DNA from: Thiomonas sp. | GTDB taxonomy: Bacteria > Pseudomonadota > Gammaproteobacteria > Burkholderiales > Burkholderiaceae_C | Direction of reading: 5' to 3' | DNA length: 6,083 nt | Assembly: GCA_028706735.1 (NCBI GenBank) | Contig: JAQTVS010000180.1 | Location: 1 to 6,083 of the forward strand | Shown here: positions 1 through 6,083 of the stretch, piece after piece | How positions within the stretch are numbered: the first letter of the stretch is position 1 | Layout: each line of letters starts with the position of its first letter | The notes under the pieces: generated by a model | Database searches by the model: none | Seen by the model: the letters and a program-made list of their open reading frames with translations, nothing else | Told to the model about the DNA's origin: nothing | Translations under genes and position numbers: made by a program

Positions 1-669
1 GGGGGTCAGGCCATGCTGCGCTAGCGCAACCATGCTGTGAAACCAGAGATCCGCAGTTTCGTAGAGGATTTTTTCAGCGTCCCCGTCCTTGGCGGCCATG
101 ACCAGTTCAGTGGCCTCCTCGCCAATTTTTTTCAGGATGGCGTCTTCCCCTTTATGAAACAGCCGGGCCACATACGACGCGCTTGGGTCTGCGCCACGAC
201 GGCTGGCGATGGTGGCGTAAATTCGTTCGAGAGCAGCGCTTGTATCCGTCCCGCTAGACGCCTCGGGCGATTCGGTTTGCGTGTGCGCTTGATCGTAGAT
301 CTGCGCCGGGTCTTTCAGCACGGGATCGGCAACAGTCCAGCGACCGTGATCGAGGCTGCTGAAAAAACAGGATTCGCGCCCGGTATGACACGCAATGCCG
401 CCAGCCTGTTCAACCTGCAGCAGCACCACATCGCCATCGCAATCGAGCCGGATGTCGCGCACAGCCTGCACATGGCCGGATTCTTCGCCCTTGTGCCACA
501 GCTTGCGCCGCGAACGCGACCAATAGACGGCCTCGCCACGCTTGTGGGTTTGCTCCAGCGCCTCACGGTTCATCCAGGCGAACATGAGCACGCGCCCGGT
601 ATGCGCATCTTGTGCAATGGCGGGGACGAGGCCGCGTGCATCCCATTTGACTTGATCGAGCCAGTTCAT
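1..669 (-). CDS. hisIE: Bifunctional phosphoribosyl-AMP cyclohydrolase / phosphoribosyl-ATP pyrophosphatase (HisI-HisE fusion), 3' end cut by window
   Basis: This cytosolic protein would catalyse steps 2 and 3 of histidine synthesis: its C-terminal HisE half removes pyrophosphate from PR-ATP, and its N-terminal HisI half opens the adenine ring of PR-AMP to give ProFAR. I translated 223 codons from the ATG at 669 to the window edge without a stop. HisI spans about residues 1-123: it opens [10 protein letters not shown], has the metal motif DCDGD (D76, D78, D80) and the zinc cysteines C77, C94 and C101 ([10 protein letters not shown]). A polar linker follows (about 124-145: [17 protein letters not shown]). 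HisE (from about 146) has the MazG-like helices [18 protein letters not shown] (E184, E185, E188) and E204/D207 (ETADLWFH). No ATG, GTG or TTG codon lies in frame between residues 118 and 166, so a separate hisE start is unlikely. About 20-50 C-terminal residues should lie beyond position 1. The start gives the canonical HisI N-terminus but has no clear Shine-Dalgarno; an in-frame GTG at 747 is an alternative. Confidence 0.95.
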   Translation of the reverse strand, partial: MNWLDQVKWDARGLVPAIAQDAHTGRVLMFAWMNREALEQTHKRGEAVYWSRSRRKLWHKGEESGHVQAVRDIRLDCDGDVVLLQVEQAGGIACHTGRESCFFSSLDHGRWTVADPVLKDPAQIYDQAHTQTESPEASSGTDTSAALERIYATIASRRGADPSASYVARLFHKGEDAILKKIGEEATELVMAAKDGDAEKILYETADLWFHSMVALAQHGLTP

Positions 670-737
670 GAAGTGGATTTTAGTTCGCAGGCGTGGCGTT
701 CCACCCTCGCCCTGGCCCAGCAGTTTGCGCAGGATGC
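670..737 (-). other. hisF-hisIE spacer with open reading frame into hisIE
   Basis: This 68-nt gap is the longest in the window. It holds no clear Shine-Dalgarno and no hairpin that I can find. In the hisIE frame it has no stop: the frame is open from just after a TGA at 753-751, with a GTG at 747-745 inside the end of hisF. A GTG start would add 26 residues (beginning with [10 protein letters not shown] after the Met) to HisI. These do not resemble a normal HisI N-terminus, so I treat the stretch as untranslated. Confidence 0.5.
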
Positions 738-1511
738 TCAAAGCCACAGATCAGGCCGCATGGCAATGCCGCGTCCCGCCAGATGTCGCTTGGCCTGCCC
801 CACGGTGTATTCGCCATAGTGAAAGATGCTGGCAGCGAGCACGGCATCGGCGTGGCCTTCGAGAAACCCATCAGCCAGGTGGTCGAGATTGCCCACTCCG
901 CCCGAGGCGATGACAGGCACGCTCACCGCGTCTGACACGGCGCGTGTCAGCGCCAGATCGAAACCGGCCTTGGTGCCGTCGCGGTCCATGCTGGTGAGCA
1001 GAATTTCACCGGCGCCCGCTTGCACCATGCCCGCCGCCCATTGCACCGCGTCAAGCCCGGTGGCCTTGCGGCCGCCGTGGGTGTAGACCTCCCAGCCATC
1101 GCCGTTGGCGCGCCGCTTGGCGTCGATGGCTACGACAATGCACTGCGCACCGTACTTGGCCGAGGCCTCTTTGATGACCTGCGGATTGGCGACCGCGGCG
1201 GAGTTGAAGCTGACTTTGTCCGCCCCGGCATTGAGCAGGCGGCGCACGTCATCCACGGTGCGCACGCCGCCGCCCACGGTCAGCGGGATGAACACTTGCG
1301 AAGCTACGGCCTCGATCTGGTGCAGCAGCAGATCGCGGCCGTCGCTGGTCGCGGTGATGTCGAGAAAGGTGAGTTCGTCGGCGCCCTGGGCGTTGTAGCG
1401 TGCGGCAATTTCCACCGGATCGCCCGCATCGCGCAGGCCGACGAAGTTGACGCCTTTGACCACGCGGCCGCCGCTGACGTCGAGGCAAGGAATGATGCGC
1501 TTGAACAGCAT
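738..1511 (-). CDS. hisF: Imidazole glycerol phosphate synthase, cyclase subunit HisF
   Basis: HisF is the cyclase half of the cytosolic HisH-HisF complex: it uses ammonia channelled from HisH to turn PRFAR into imidazole glycerol phosphate and AICAR. The 257-residue protein is a full (beta/alpha)8 barrel of normal length. It opens [20 protein letters not shown] with the catalytic acid D11. The second catalytic aspartate is D130 (VVAIDAKR). Phosphate-binding glycine motifs are seen at TVGGGVRT (about 78-85) and IASGGVGN (about 201-208), with the loop TSMDRDGTK at 173-181. The ammonia-gate residues known from Thermotoga HisF match R5, E46, K99 and E169. I chose the ATG at 1511, 7 nt after the hisA stop, because it gives the family N-terminus. 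The in-frame ATG at 1553 would add 14 atypical residues ([14 protein letters not shown]) and overlap hisA. The next gene, hisIE, starts 68 nt downstream of the TGA. Confidence 0.97.
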   Translation of the reverse strand: MLFKRIIPCLDVSGGRVVKGVNFVGLRDAGDPVEIAARYNAQGADELTFLDITATSDGRDLLLHQIEAVASQVFIPLTVGGGVRTVDDVRRLLNAGADKVSFNSAAVANPQVIKEASAKYGAQCIVVAIDAKRRANGDGWEVYTHGGRKATGLDAVQWAAGMVQAGAGEILLTSMDRDGTKAGFDLALTRAVSDAVSVPVIASGGVGNLDHLADGFLEGHADAVLAASIFHYGEYTVGQAKRHLAGRGIAMRPDLWL

Positions 1512-1518
1512 GGCCGGC

Positions 1519-2253
1519 CTAGCGGCTGGTGACAAAGCGCTGCGCCGCGGCAAAGTCGAGCGCGCCGGTATAAATGGAGCGGCCGCAGATCACGCCTTCC
1601 ACGCCGCTGCTTTCCACCGCGCACAGCCTTTCGATATCGCTCATCCCCGACAGGCCGCCGGAAGCGATGACCGGCACATCCAGCACCTCGGCCAGGCGCA
1701 CCGTGGCCTCGATATTGATGCCGGTGAGCATGCCATCGCGGCCGATGTCGGTGTAGATCACGCCTTCGATGCCGTAGTCCTGGAACTTGCGCGCCAGATC
1801 GGCGACTTCATGGCCGGTGAGCTTGCTCCAGCCGTCGGTGGCCACCTTGCCGTCGCGGGCGTCGAGGCCGACGATGATGTGTCCGCCAAAGGCGCTGCAG
1901 GCGTCGCGCAGGAAGCCGGGGCTTTTCACCGCCGCAGTGCCGATGATGACGTAGCTCAGGCCTTCATCGAGGTAGCGCTCGATGGTGTCGAGATCGCGGA
2001 TGCCGCCCCCGAGCTGCACCGGAATTTCTTCGCCCACCTCGTCGAGGATGGCGGCGATGGCCTCGGCATTGCGCGGCTTGCCGGCAAATGCGCCGTTGAG
2101 ATCGACCAGATGCAGGCGCTCGGCGCCCTGGTCGATCCAGTGCCGCGCCATGGCAGCGGGATCTTTGGAGAACACCGTCGCGCCTTGCATTTCACCTTGT
2201 TCGAGGCGAACGCACTGGCCGTCCTTGAGGTCGATTGCCGGAATGAGCAGCAT
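1519..2253 (-). CDS. hisA: ProFAR isomerase HisA (1-(5-phosphoribosyl)-5-[(5-phosphoribosylamino)methylideneamino]imidazole-4-carboxamide isomerase)
   Basis: HisA carries out the Amadori rearrangement of ProFAR to PRFAR, the substrate of the HisH-HisF complex encoded on either side of it. The 244-residue product is a (beta/alpha)8 barrel of usual size and a paralogue of HisF. It opens [17 protein letters not shown] with the catalytic D8. The second catalytic aspartate is D131 ([16 protein letters not shown]142 belongs to the substrate-binding loop). Phosphate-binding motifs are QLGGGIRD (80-87) and IASGGLSG (196-203), and [12 protein letters not shown] (167-178) is the usual strand 6 signature. 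The start ATG is the only one that gives the family N-terminus. No Shine-Dalgarno is visible: the 30 nt upstream are mostly C and T. The gene ends in TAG, 7 nt before hisF, which suggests translational coupling of these two. The 60-nt gap to hisH holds no gene. Confidence 0.97.
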   Translation of the reverse strand: MLLIPAIDLKDGQCVRLEQGEMQGATVFSKDPAAMARHWIDQGAERLHLVDLNGAFAGKPRNAEAIAAILDEVGEEIPVQLGGGIRDLDTIERYLDEGLSYVIIGTAAVKSPGFLRDACSAFGGHIIVGLDARDGKVATDGWSKLTGHEVADLARKFQDYGIEGVIYTDIGRDGMLTGINIEATVRLAEVLDVPVIASGGLSGMSDIERLCAVESSGVEGVICGRSIYTGALDFAAAQRFVTSR

Positions 2254-2313
2254 GATGTCAGGGCAGAGAGAGGGGAAGTGGATCTCAGGGGGAGGAACAA
2301 GCGCACAGCGCCG

Positions 2314-2973
2314 TCAGGGCGACCAGTGCAGAAAATTACGATACAGCATCAAACCGGCGTCGGCGCTCTTTTCTGGATGGAACTGGGTGGCAAACAGATT
2401 GTCGCGCGCCACCGCGCTGGCAAAGCGCACGCCATAGTCGGTTTCGCCCGCGCTGTGGCCGCCATCCTGCGGCGCGGCGTAAAAGCTATGGACGAAATAG
2501 AAGGCTGCGCCGTCTGGCACATGCGCCCAGATCGGGTGCACCGCGCCTGCGGCGCTGCGTCCCTGCCAGACCGCATTCCAGCCCATATGCGGCACCTTGT
2601 AGCGGCTGCCATCGGGCTGAAACTGGCCGTCGAGATCAAAGCGCTGCACTTGACCAGGAATGAGGCCGAGGCCGTCCACATGGCCTTCGGTGCTGTGATC
2701 GAGCAGCATCTGCATGCCCACGCAGACGCCGAACAGCGGCTTGCTGGCGGCGGCTTCGAGCACGGCTTGCTGCAAGCCGGATTCGCGCAGTTCGCGCATG
2801 CAGTCGGGCATGGCGCCCTGCCCTGGCAGCACCACGCGGTCGGCGGCGCGCACCACGGCGGGATCGGCTGTAACGATCACCTCGAAATCAGAACCTGCGG
2901 CGACATGCGCCACGGCTTGCGACACTGAGCGCAGATTGCCCATGCCATAGTCCACAACGGCAACGCGTTTCAT
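2314..2973 (-). CDS. hisH: Imidazole glycerol phosphate synthase, glutamine amidotransferase subunit HisH
   Basis: HisH hydrolyses glutamine and passes the ammonia through the HisF barrel, so it works only with the hisF product encoded two genes downstream. The 219-residue protein is a class I (triad) amidotransferase domain. The N-terminus [14 protein letters not shown] (4-17) is typical of HisH. The oxyanion-strand motif is [10 protein letters not shown] (49-58). The catalytic nucleophile is C84 in [11 protein letters not shown], where the family more often has a Leu after the Cys. The other triad members are H199 and E201 ([12 protein letters not shown]). The segment [10 protein letters not shown] (126-135) is also a HisH hallmark. 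Length is slightly above the common 200-215, with a small insertion-like stretch around 139-147. The start has no recognisable Shine-Dalgarno. hisB lies 65 nt upstream with no gene in between. Confidence 0.97.
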   Translation of the reverse strand: MKRVAVVDYGMGNLRSVSQAVAHVAAGSDFEVIVTADPAVVRAADRVVLPGQGAMPDCMRELRESGLQQAVLEAAASKPLFGVCVGMQMLLDHSTEGHVDGLGLIPGQVQRFDLDGQFQPDGSRYKVPHMGWNAVWQGRSAAGAVHPIWAHVPDGAAFYFVHSFYAAPQDGGHSAGETDYGVRFASAVARDNLFATQFHPEKSADAGLMLYRNFLHWSP

Positions 2974-3038
2974 CGGTTCGGGTCAGTCGGTCAAAGATGG
3001 ACGGCGAGTTCTGGAATCTGCGCAGGCGGGCGGGGAAT

Positions 3039-3626
3039 TTACAGCGATCCCTTGGTGGAGGGAATGACTTCGCCCATGCGGGGATCACGTTCAGCGGCGG
3101 CGCGCAGGGCGCGGCCGAAGGCCTTGAACACGGTTTCGCACTGATGATGTGAATTGTCGCCGCGCAGATTGTCGACATGCACAGTGATGGCGGCGTGGTT
3201 GACCAGCCCCTGGAAGAATTCGCGCGCCAGATCCACGTCGAACTCGCCAATCATGGCGCGGGTGAACGGCACATGCCAGATCAGCCCGGGCCGCCCGGAG
3301 AAATCGATAACCACGCGGCTGAGTGCTTCATCGAGCGGCACATAGGCGTGGCCATAGCGACGAATGCCCTTTTTGTCGCCAATGGCGCGGGCCAGCGCCT
3401 GGCCGAGGGTGATGCCCACGTCTTCGACGGTGTGGTGCGCGTCGATGTGCAGATCGCCCTTGGCCTGGATGTCGAGGTCGATCAGGCCATGCCGCGCGAT
3501 CTGGTCGAGCATGTGATCAAAAAATCCGACCCCCGTGGACAGCTTGGACACGCCAACGCCATCGAGATTGATGGAGACTGAGATCTGCGTCTCGGCGGTG
3601 TTGCGGGAAACCTGGGCAGTGCGCAT
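3039..3626 (-). CDS. hisB: Imidazoleglycerol-phosphate dehydratase HisB (monofunctional)
   Basis: This manganese enzyme dehydrates imidazole glycerol phosphate to imidazole acetol phosphate, the substrate of HisC. The 195-residue protein is the dehydratase domain only; the N-terminal histidinol-phosphatase domain of the enterobacterial HisB fusion is absent, so the phosphatase must be encoded elsewhere. Metal-binding histidine clusters are visible in both halves of this internally duplicated fold: [14 protein letters not shown] (H38, H46), [11 protein letters not shown] (H64, H65, E68) and [18 protein letters not shown] (H160, H161, E164). The C-terminus IPSTKGSL follows the family pattern IPSTKGxL. 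The start ATG gives a normal N-terminus ([17 protein letters not shown]). The 20 nt before it are almost all C and T rather than a purine-rich Shine-Dalgarno. The gene lies 45 nt after hisC. Confidence 0.97.
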   Translation of the reverse strand: MRTAQVSRNTAETQISVSINLDGVGVSKLSTGVGFFDHMLDQIARHGLIDLDIQAKGDLHIDAHHTVEDVGITLGQALARAIGDKKGIRRYGHAYVPLDEALSRVVIDFSGRPGLIWHVPFTRAMIGEFDVDLAREFFQGLVNHAAITVHVDNLRGDNSHHQCETVFKAFGRALRAAAERDPRMGEVIPSTKGSL

Positions 3627-3671
3627 GGAGAGGGAGGGTGAAAACTGCGAGGGATAAGCGCAATCGTAACG

Positions 3672-4760
3672 TCAGCGCGAAGCGGACGTCTGCGCCGAGA
3701 TGAGGGTGTCGAGCGCGGCGAGCAAGGCGTCGCACTGACGCGGCGTGCCGATGGTGATGCGCAGGAAGCCCGCAATGCGCTGCGGCCGCGCAAACTGCCG
3801 CACCAGAATGCGCTGCTCGCGCAACTGCCCGGCCAGCCATGCGCCTTCATGGGCCGGATGGCGCGCAAAAACAAAATTGGCCTGTGAAGGCAGCACCTCA
3901 AAGCCCCGCGCCTGCAGCCCTGCCGTCAGCCGCGCCCGACTGTCCATGATGCGCGCGCGTGTTTGCGCCAGCCAATCGGCATCATCCAGCGCCGCCTCTG
4001 CGCCCGCGAGCGCAAGACGGTCCAGGGGATAGGAGTTGAAGCTGTCCTTCACCCGGGAGAGCGCCTCGATCAGATCGGGATGGCCCAGCGCATAGCCCAC
4101 GCGCAGACCGGCCAGCGCCCAGGCCTTGGACAGCGTGCGGATCACCAGCAATTGCGGATAACGGTCGATCAGGGCCGCGGCGGTTTGCGCGCCAAAATCG
4201 ACATAGGCCTCATCGACCACGACAACCGAACGCGGGTTGGCGACAAGCAGGCGCTCCACCTCGGCCAGCGGCAGCGCCATGCCGGTGGGCGCATTGGGGT
4301 TGGGGAAGATGACGCCGCCGTTGTCGCCCGCCTGCAAAAAGTCGTCGACCGCAATGGAGAAGTCGTCGCGCAGCGGAATTTCTCGCGTGGCAATGCCGTA
4401 CAACCGGGCATAGGCCGGATAGAAGCTGTAGGAAATATCGGGGTGCAGCAGCGGCGCGTCGTGCTTGAGCAAGGCCATGAAGGCATGCGCCAGCACTTCG
4501 TCGGAGCCATTGCCGACGAACACCTGTCCGGGTGTCAGGCGGTGATGGCGGGCAATTGCAGCCTTGAGCCTGGTGGCCTGCGGGTCTGGGTAGAGCCGCA
4601 AATCCTCCGAAGTCTGCGCCGCAATGGCCTGCAGCACCTTGTCGCTTGGCGCATACGGGCATTCGTTGGTGTTGAGCTTGATCAGCCCGTCTATTTTTGG
4701 CTGCTCGCCGGGCACATACGGCATCAGACCGTGGACGACATCGCTCCAGAACGGGCTCAT
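3672..4760 (-). CDS. hisC: Histidinol-phosphate aminotransferase HisC
   Basis: HisC is a PLP-dependent aminotransferase (fold type I, class II) that moves the amino group of glutamate onto imidazole acetol phosphate, giving L-histidinol phosphate. The 362-residue protein has the expected landmarks: the N-terminal substrate segment [19 protein letters not shown] (15-33), PLP-phosphate contact at GNGSDEVL (83-90), NPNAPTG (154-160), D183 in [10 protein letters not shown] for the PLP ring nitrogen, the Schiff-base lysine K212 in [18 protein letters not shown], and R334 (FLRITIGT) for the substrate carboxylate/phosphate end. The ATG overlaps the hisD stop as ATGA, a sign of translational coupling. 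The N-terminus belongs to the '[13 protein letters not shown]...KLNTNE' HisC subtype. From memory, other beta his operons often carry a different subtype with 'KLDAMENP', so this copy could also serve aromatic transamination. Its place in the operon makes histidinol phosphate the main substrate. Confidence 0.96.
   Translation of the reverse strand: MSPFWSDVVHGLMPYVPGEQPKIDGLIKLNTNECPYAPSDKVLQAIAAQTSEDLRLYPDPQATRLKAAIARHHRLTPGQVFVGNGSDEVLAHAFMALLKHDAPLLHPDISYSFYPAYARLYGIATREIPLRDDFSIAVDDFLQAGDNGGVIFPNPNAPTGMALPLAEVERLLVANPRSVVVVDEAYVDFGAQTAAALIDRYPQLLVIRTLSKAWALAGLRVGYALGHPDLIEALSRVKDSFNSYPLDRLALAGAEAALDDADWLAQTRARIMDSRARLTAGLQARGFEVLPSQANFVFARHPAHEGAWLAGQLREQRILVRQFARPQRIAGFLRITIGTPRQCDALLAALDTLISAQTSASR
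4757..4760 (-). other. ATGA stop/start overlap between hisD and hisC
   Basis: The four bases read ATGA on the minus strand: ATG starts hisC and TGA ends hisD in another frame. Such overlaps commonly couple translation by letting a terminating ribosome restart. Only a weak GGA about 12 nt upstream could act as a Shine-Dalgarno, so hisC translation probably depends on ribosomes finishing hisD. Confidence 0.85.
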
Positions 4761-6083
4761 TGCGGCACGTCCAGCCGCATTTCCGCGGCACGGGCATGGG
4801 CGGTGAGCCGCTCACCGTGGGCCAGCACGCTGGCGATGCGGCCCAGGGTTTGCGCCCCCTGCCGGCTGACTTCGATGATGCTGGAACGCTTGATGAAGTC
4901 GTACACCCCCAGCGGTGACGAGAACCGCGCCGTGCCCGAGGTGGGCAGCACATGGTTGGGTCCGGCGCAATAGTCGCCCAGCGATTCGGAGGTGTAGGCG
5001 CCGAGAAACAGCGCGCCGGCATGCTTGAGCGCAGCAACGTACTGGTGCGGGTTCTGTGCGGAAATCTCCAGATGCTCGGGCGCGATGCGGTTGGCGATGT
5101 CGCAGGCTTGCGCCATATCGCGCACCTGGATCAGCGCGCCGCGTCCGCCCAGCGACGCGGCGATGATGTCGCGCCGCGGCATGTCGGGCAACAGCCGATG
5201 GATGGCGGCAGCCACGGCGTCGATGTAGGCCGCATCCGGGCACAACAGAATGCTCTGCGCCAGTTCGTCGTGCTCGGCCTGGCTGAACAGGTCCATCGCC
5301 ACCCAGTCGGGTGGCGTGCTGCCGTCGGCCAGAACCAGAATTTCGGACGGCCCGGCAATCATGTCGATGCCGCAAACGCCGAACACCCGGCGCTTGGCCG
5401 CGGCCACATAGGCATTGCCCGGGCCGACGATCTTGTCCACCGCGGGCACGGTGGCCGTGCCATAGGCCAGCGCGCCCACCGCCTGCGCACCGCCAATGGC
5501 AAAGGCGCGGCTCACGCCGGCCACCGCGGCGGCGGCCAGCACCAGCGGGTTGCGCTCGCCGTCGGGCGTGGGCACGACCATGATGATCTCCTGGACGCCC
5601 GCGACATGCGCGGGAATGGCGTTCATCAGCACCGAGGAGGGATAGGCCGCCTTGCCGCCCGGCACATAGATGCCCACGCGGTCCAGCGGCGTGACCTTCT
5701 GGCCAAGCAGGGTGCCGTCTTCGTCGCGATAGTCCCAGCTCTGGCCGACATGCGCAAGCTGCTTCTGGTGATAGCGACGCACGCGGTCGGCGGCAACTTC
5801 CAACGCGTTGCGCTGCTCGGGGGTGATGGCGGCCAGCGCAGCCTGCAGTTCGGCCTGGGAGATGTCGAGGGCGGCCATGCTCGGCGCATCGAGCCGGTCG
5901 AACTTGCGCGTGCAATCGAGCACGGCGGCATCGCCACGCTGCTGCACATCGCGCAGAATCTCGGCGGCGCGCAGGTCGATCTCGGCGTTTTCCTCGGCCA
6001 TGCGCGAAAACAGCGCGCGATACTGCGTCTCGAAATCGGCGCCGGTGGCGTCGAGCCTGCGCAGTTGCAGGGCATTGAACGGT
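4757..6083 (-). CDS. hisD: Histidinol dehydrogenase HisD, 5' end cut by window
   Basis: HisD is a zinc- and NAD-dependent enzyme that oxidises L-histidinol in two steps, via histidinaldehyde, to L-histidine. The frame is open from the window edge; 441 residues are visible. The first in-frame ATG is at 6001, but 27 codons before it still read like HisD ([16 protein letters not shown]), so the true start lies at or just beyond 6083 and the protein is of normal length (about 440-445). Numbering from the Met at 6001: [20 protein letters not shown] (108-127) and [14 protein letters not shown] (190-203) are family signatures. Zinc ligands by homology are Q241 and H244 (SQAEHDE), D343 ([10 protein letters not shown]) and H402. 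The catalytic pair is E309-H310 (APEHLE). The stop TGA overlaps the hisC start. hisG would be expected upstream, outside the window. Confidence 0.97.
   Translation of the reverse strand, partial: PFNALQLRRLDATGADFETQYRALFSRMAEENAEIDLRAAEILRDVQQRGDAAVLDCTRKFDRLDAPSMAALDISQAELQAALAAITPEQRNALEVAADRVRRYHQKQLAHVGQSWDYRDEDGTLLGQKVTPLDRVGIYVPGGKAAYPSSVLMNAIPAHVAGVQEIIMVVPTPDGERNPLVLAAAAVAGVSRAFAIGGAQAVGALAYGTATVPAVDKIVGPGNAYVAAAKRRVFGVCGIDMIAGPSEILVLADGSTPPDWVAMDLFSQAEHDELAQSILLCPDAAYIDAVAAAIHRLLPDMPRRDIIAASLGGRGALIQVRDMAQACDIANRIAPEHLEISAQNPHQYVAALKHAGALFLGAYTSESLGDYCAGPNHVLPTSGTARFSSPLGVYDFIKRSSIIEVSRQGAQTLGRIASVLAHGERLTAHARAAEMRLDVPQ

Noticed and set aside
37..819. A 260-codon plus-strand open frame at the left end
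   Set aside because: It is antisense to hisIE and the end of hisF, whose residues match their families throughout; the plus-strand product has no recognisable features.
1512..1553. An upstream in-frame start for hisF at 1553
   Set aside because: The added residues [14 protein letters not shown] are not part of the HisF barrel and the extension would overlap the coding end of his[12 protein letters not shown] is the universal HisF N-terminus.
738..2253. Sequence similarity between hisA and hisF as a tandem duplication
   Set aside because: The two are ancient TIM-barrel paralogues found side by side in most his operons; nothing here points to a recent duplication.
670..2283. A 9-bp identical string (gaagtggat on the plus strand) at 670-678 before hisIE and 2275-2283 before hisA
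   Set aside because: The match does not extend beyond 9 bp, sits at different distances from the two starts, and is absent from the other spacers. A chance match is adequate.
2300..2313. A small GCGC-TGT-GCGC inverted repeat just after the hisH stop
   Set aside because: The stem is only 4 bp with a 3-nt loop and no T-tract follows on the minus strand, so it is not a credible terminator or attenuator.
1447..2928. A 493-codon plus-strand open frame opposite hisF, hisA and hisH
   Set aside because: It lies wholly antisense to genes with intact catalytic motifs, and its translation is a low-complexity Ala/His/Asp/Gly-rich mix as expected from the reverse of GC-rich codons. No domain is recognisable.
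3963..4973. A 336-codon plus-strand open frame opposite hisC and hisD
   Set aside because: It crosses two real genes on the other strand and shows no known motif; long antisense frames are common in high-GC coding DNA.

Overview
The window is one uninterrupted stretch of a histidine biosynthesis operon. Every gene is on the minus strand, so transcription runs from the high coordinates to the low ones. In that order the genes are hisD (5' end cut off by the window edge), hisC, hisB, hisH, hisA, hisF and a fused hisIE (3' end cut off at position 1). High GC, mainly C/G-ending codons, the gene order, a monofunctional HisB and the protein sequences themselves fit a betaproteobacterium, most likely of the order Burkholderiales. 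I cannot name the genus from the sequence alone.

The genes are tightly packed. hisD and hisC overlap by 4 nt (ATGA). The spacers are 45 nt (hisC-hisB), 65 nt (hisB-hisH), 60 nt (hisH-hisA), 7 nt (hisA-hisF) and 68 nt (hisF-hisIE). No stretch over 100 nt lacks a gene. I see no promoter, attenuator, terminator, tRNA, mobile element or CRISPR array; the operon's promoter and its ends lie outside the window.

Together the genes cover most of the route from PRPP and ATP to histidine. HisIE does steps 2 and 3 (PR-ATP to PR-AMP to ProFAR), HisA the isomerisation to PRFAR, the HisH-HisF complex the glutamine-dependent formation of imidazole glycerol phosphate and AICAR, HisB the dehydration, HisC the transamination, and HisD the last two oxidations of histidinol to histidine. 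The first enzyme (HisG, with HisZ if used) and histidinol-phosphate phosphatase are not in the window.

I found no undescribed system; this is core metabolism with intact catalytic residues throughout. The points worth a second look are the in-frame fusion of hisI and hisE, where I expect two separate genes in this group; a HisC of the 'PYVPGEQP...KLNTNE' type in the his operon; start codons without clear Shine-Dalgarno sequences, two of them behind pyrimidine-rich leaders; and a lower GC content at the hisE end.
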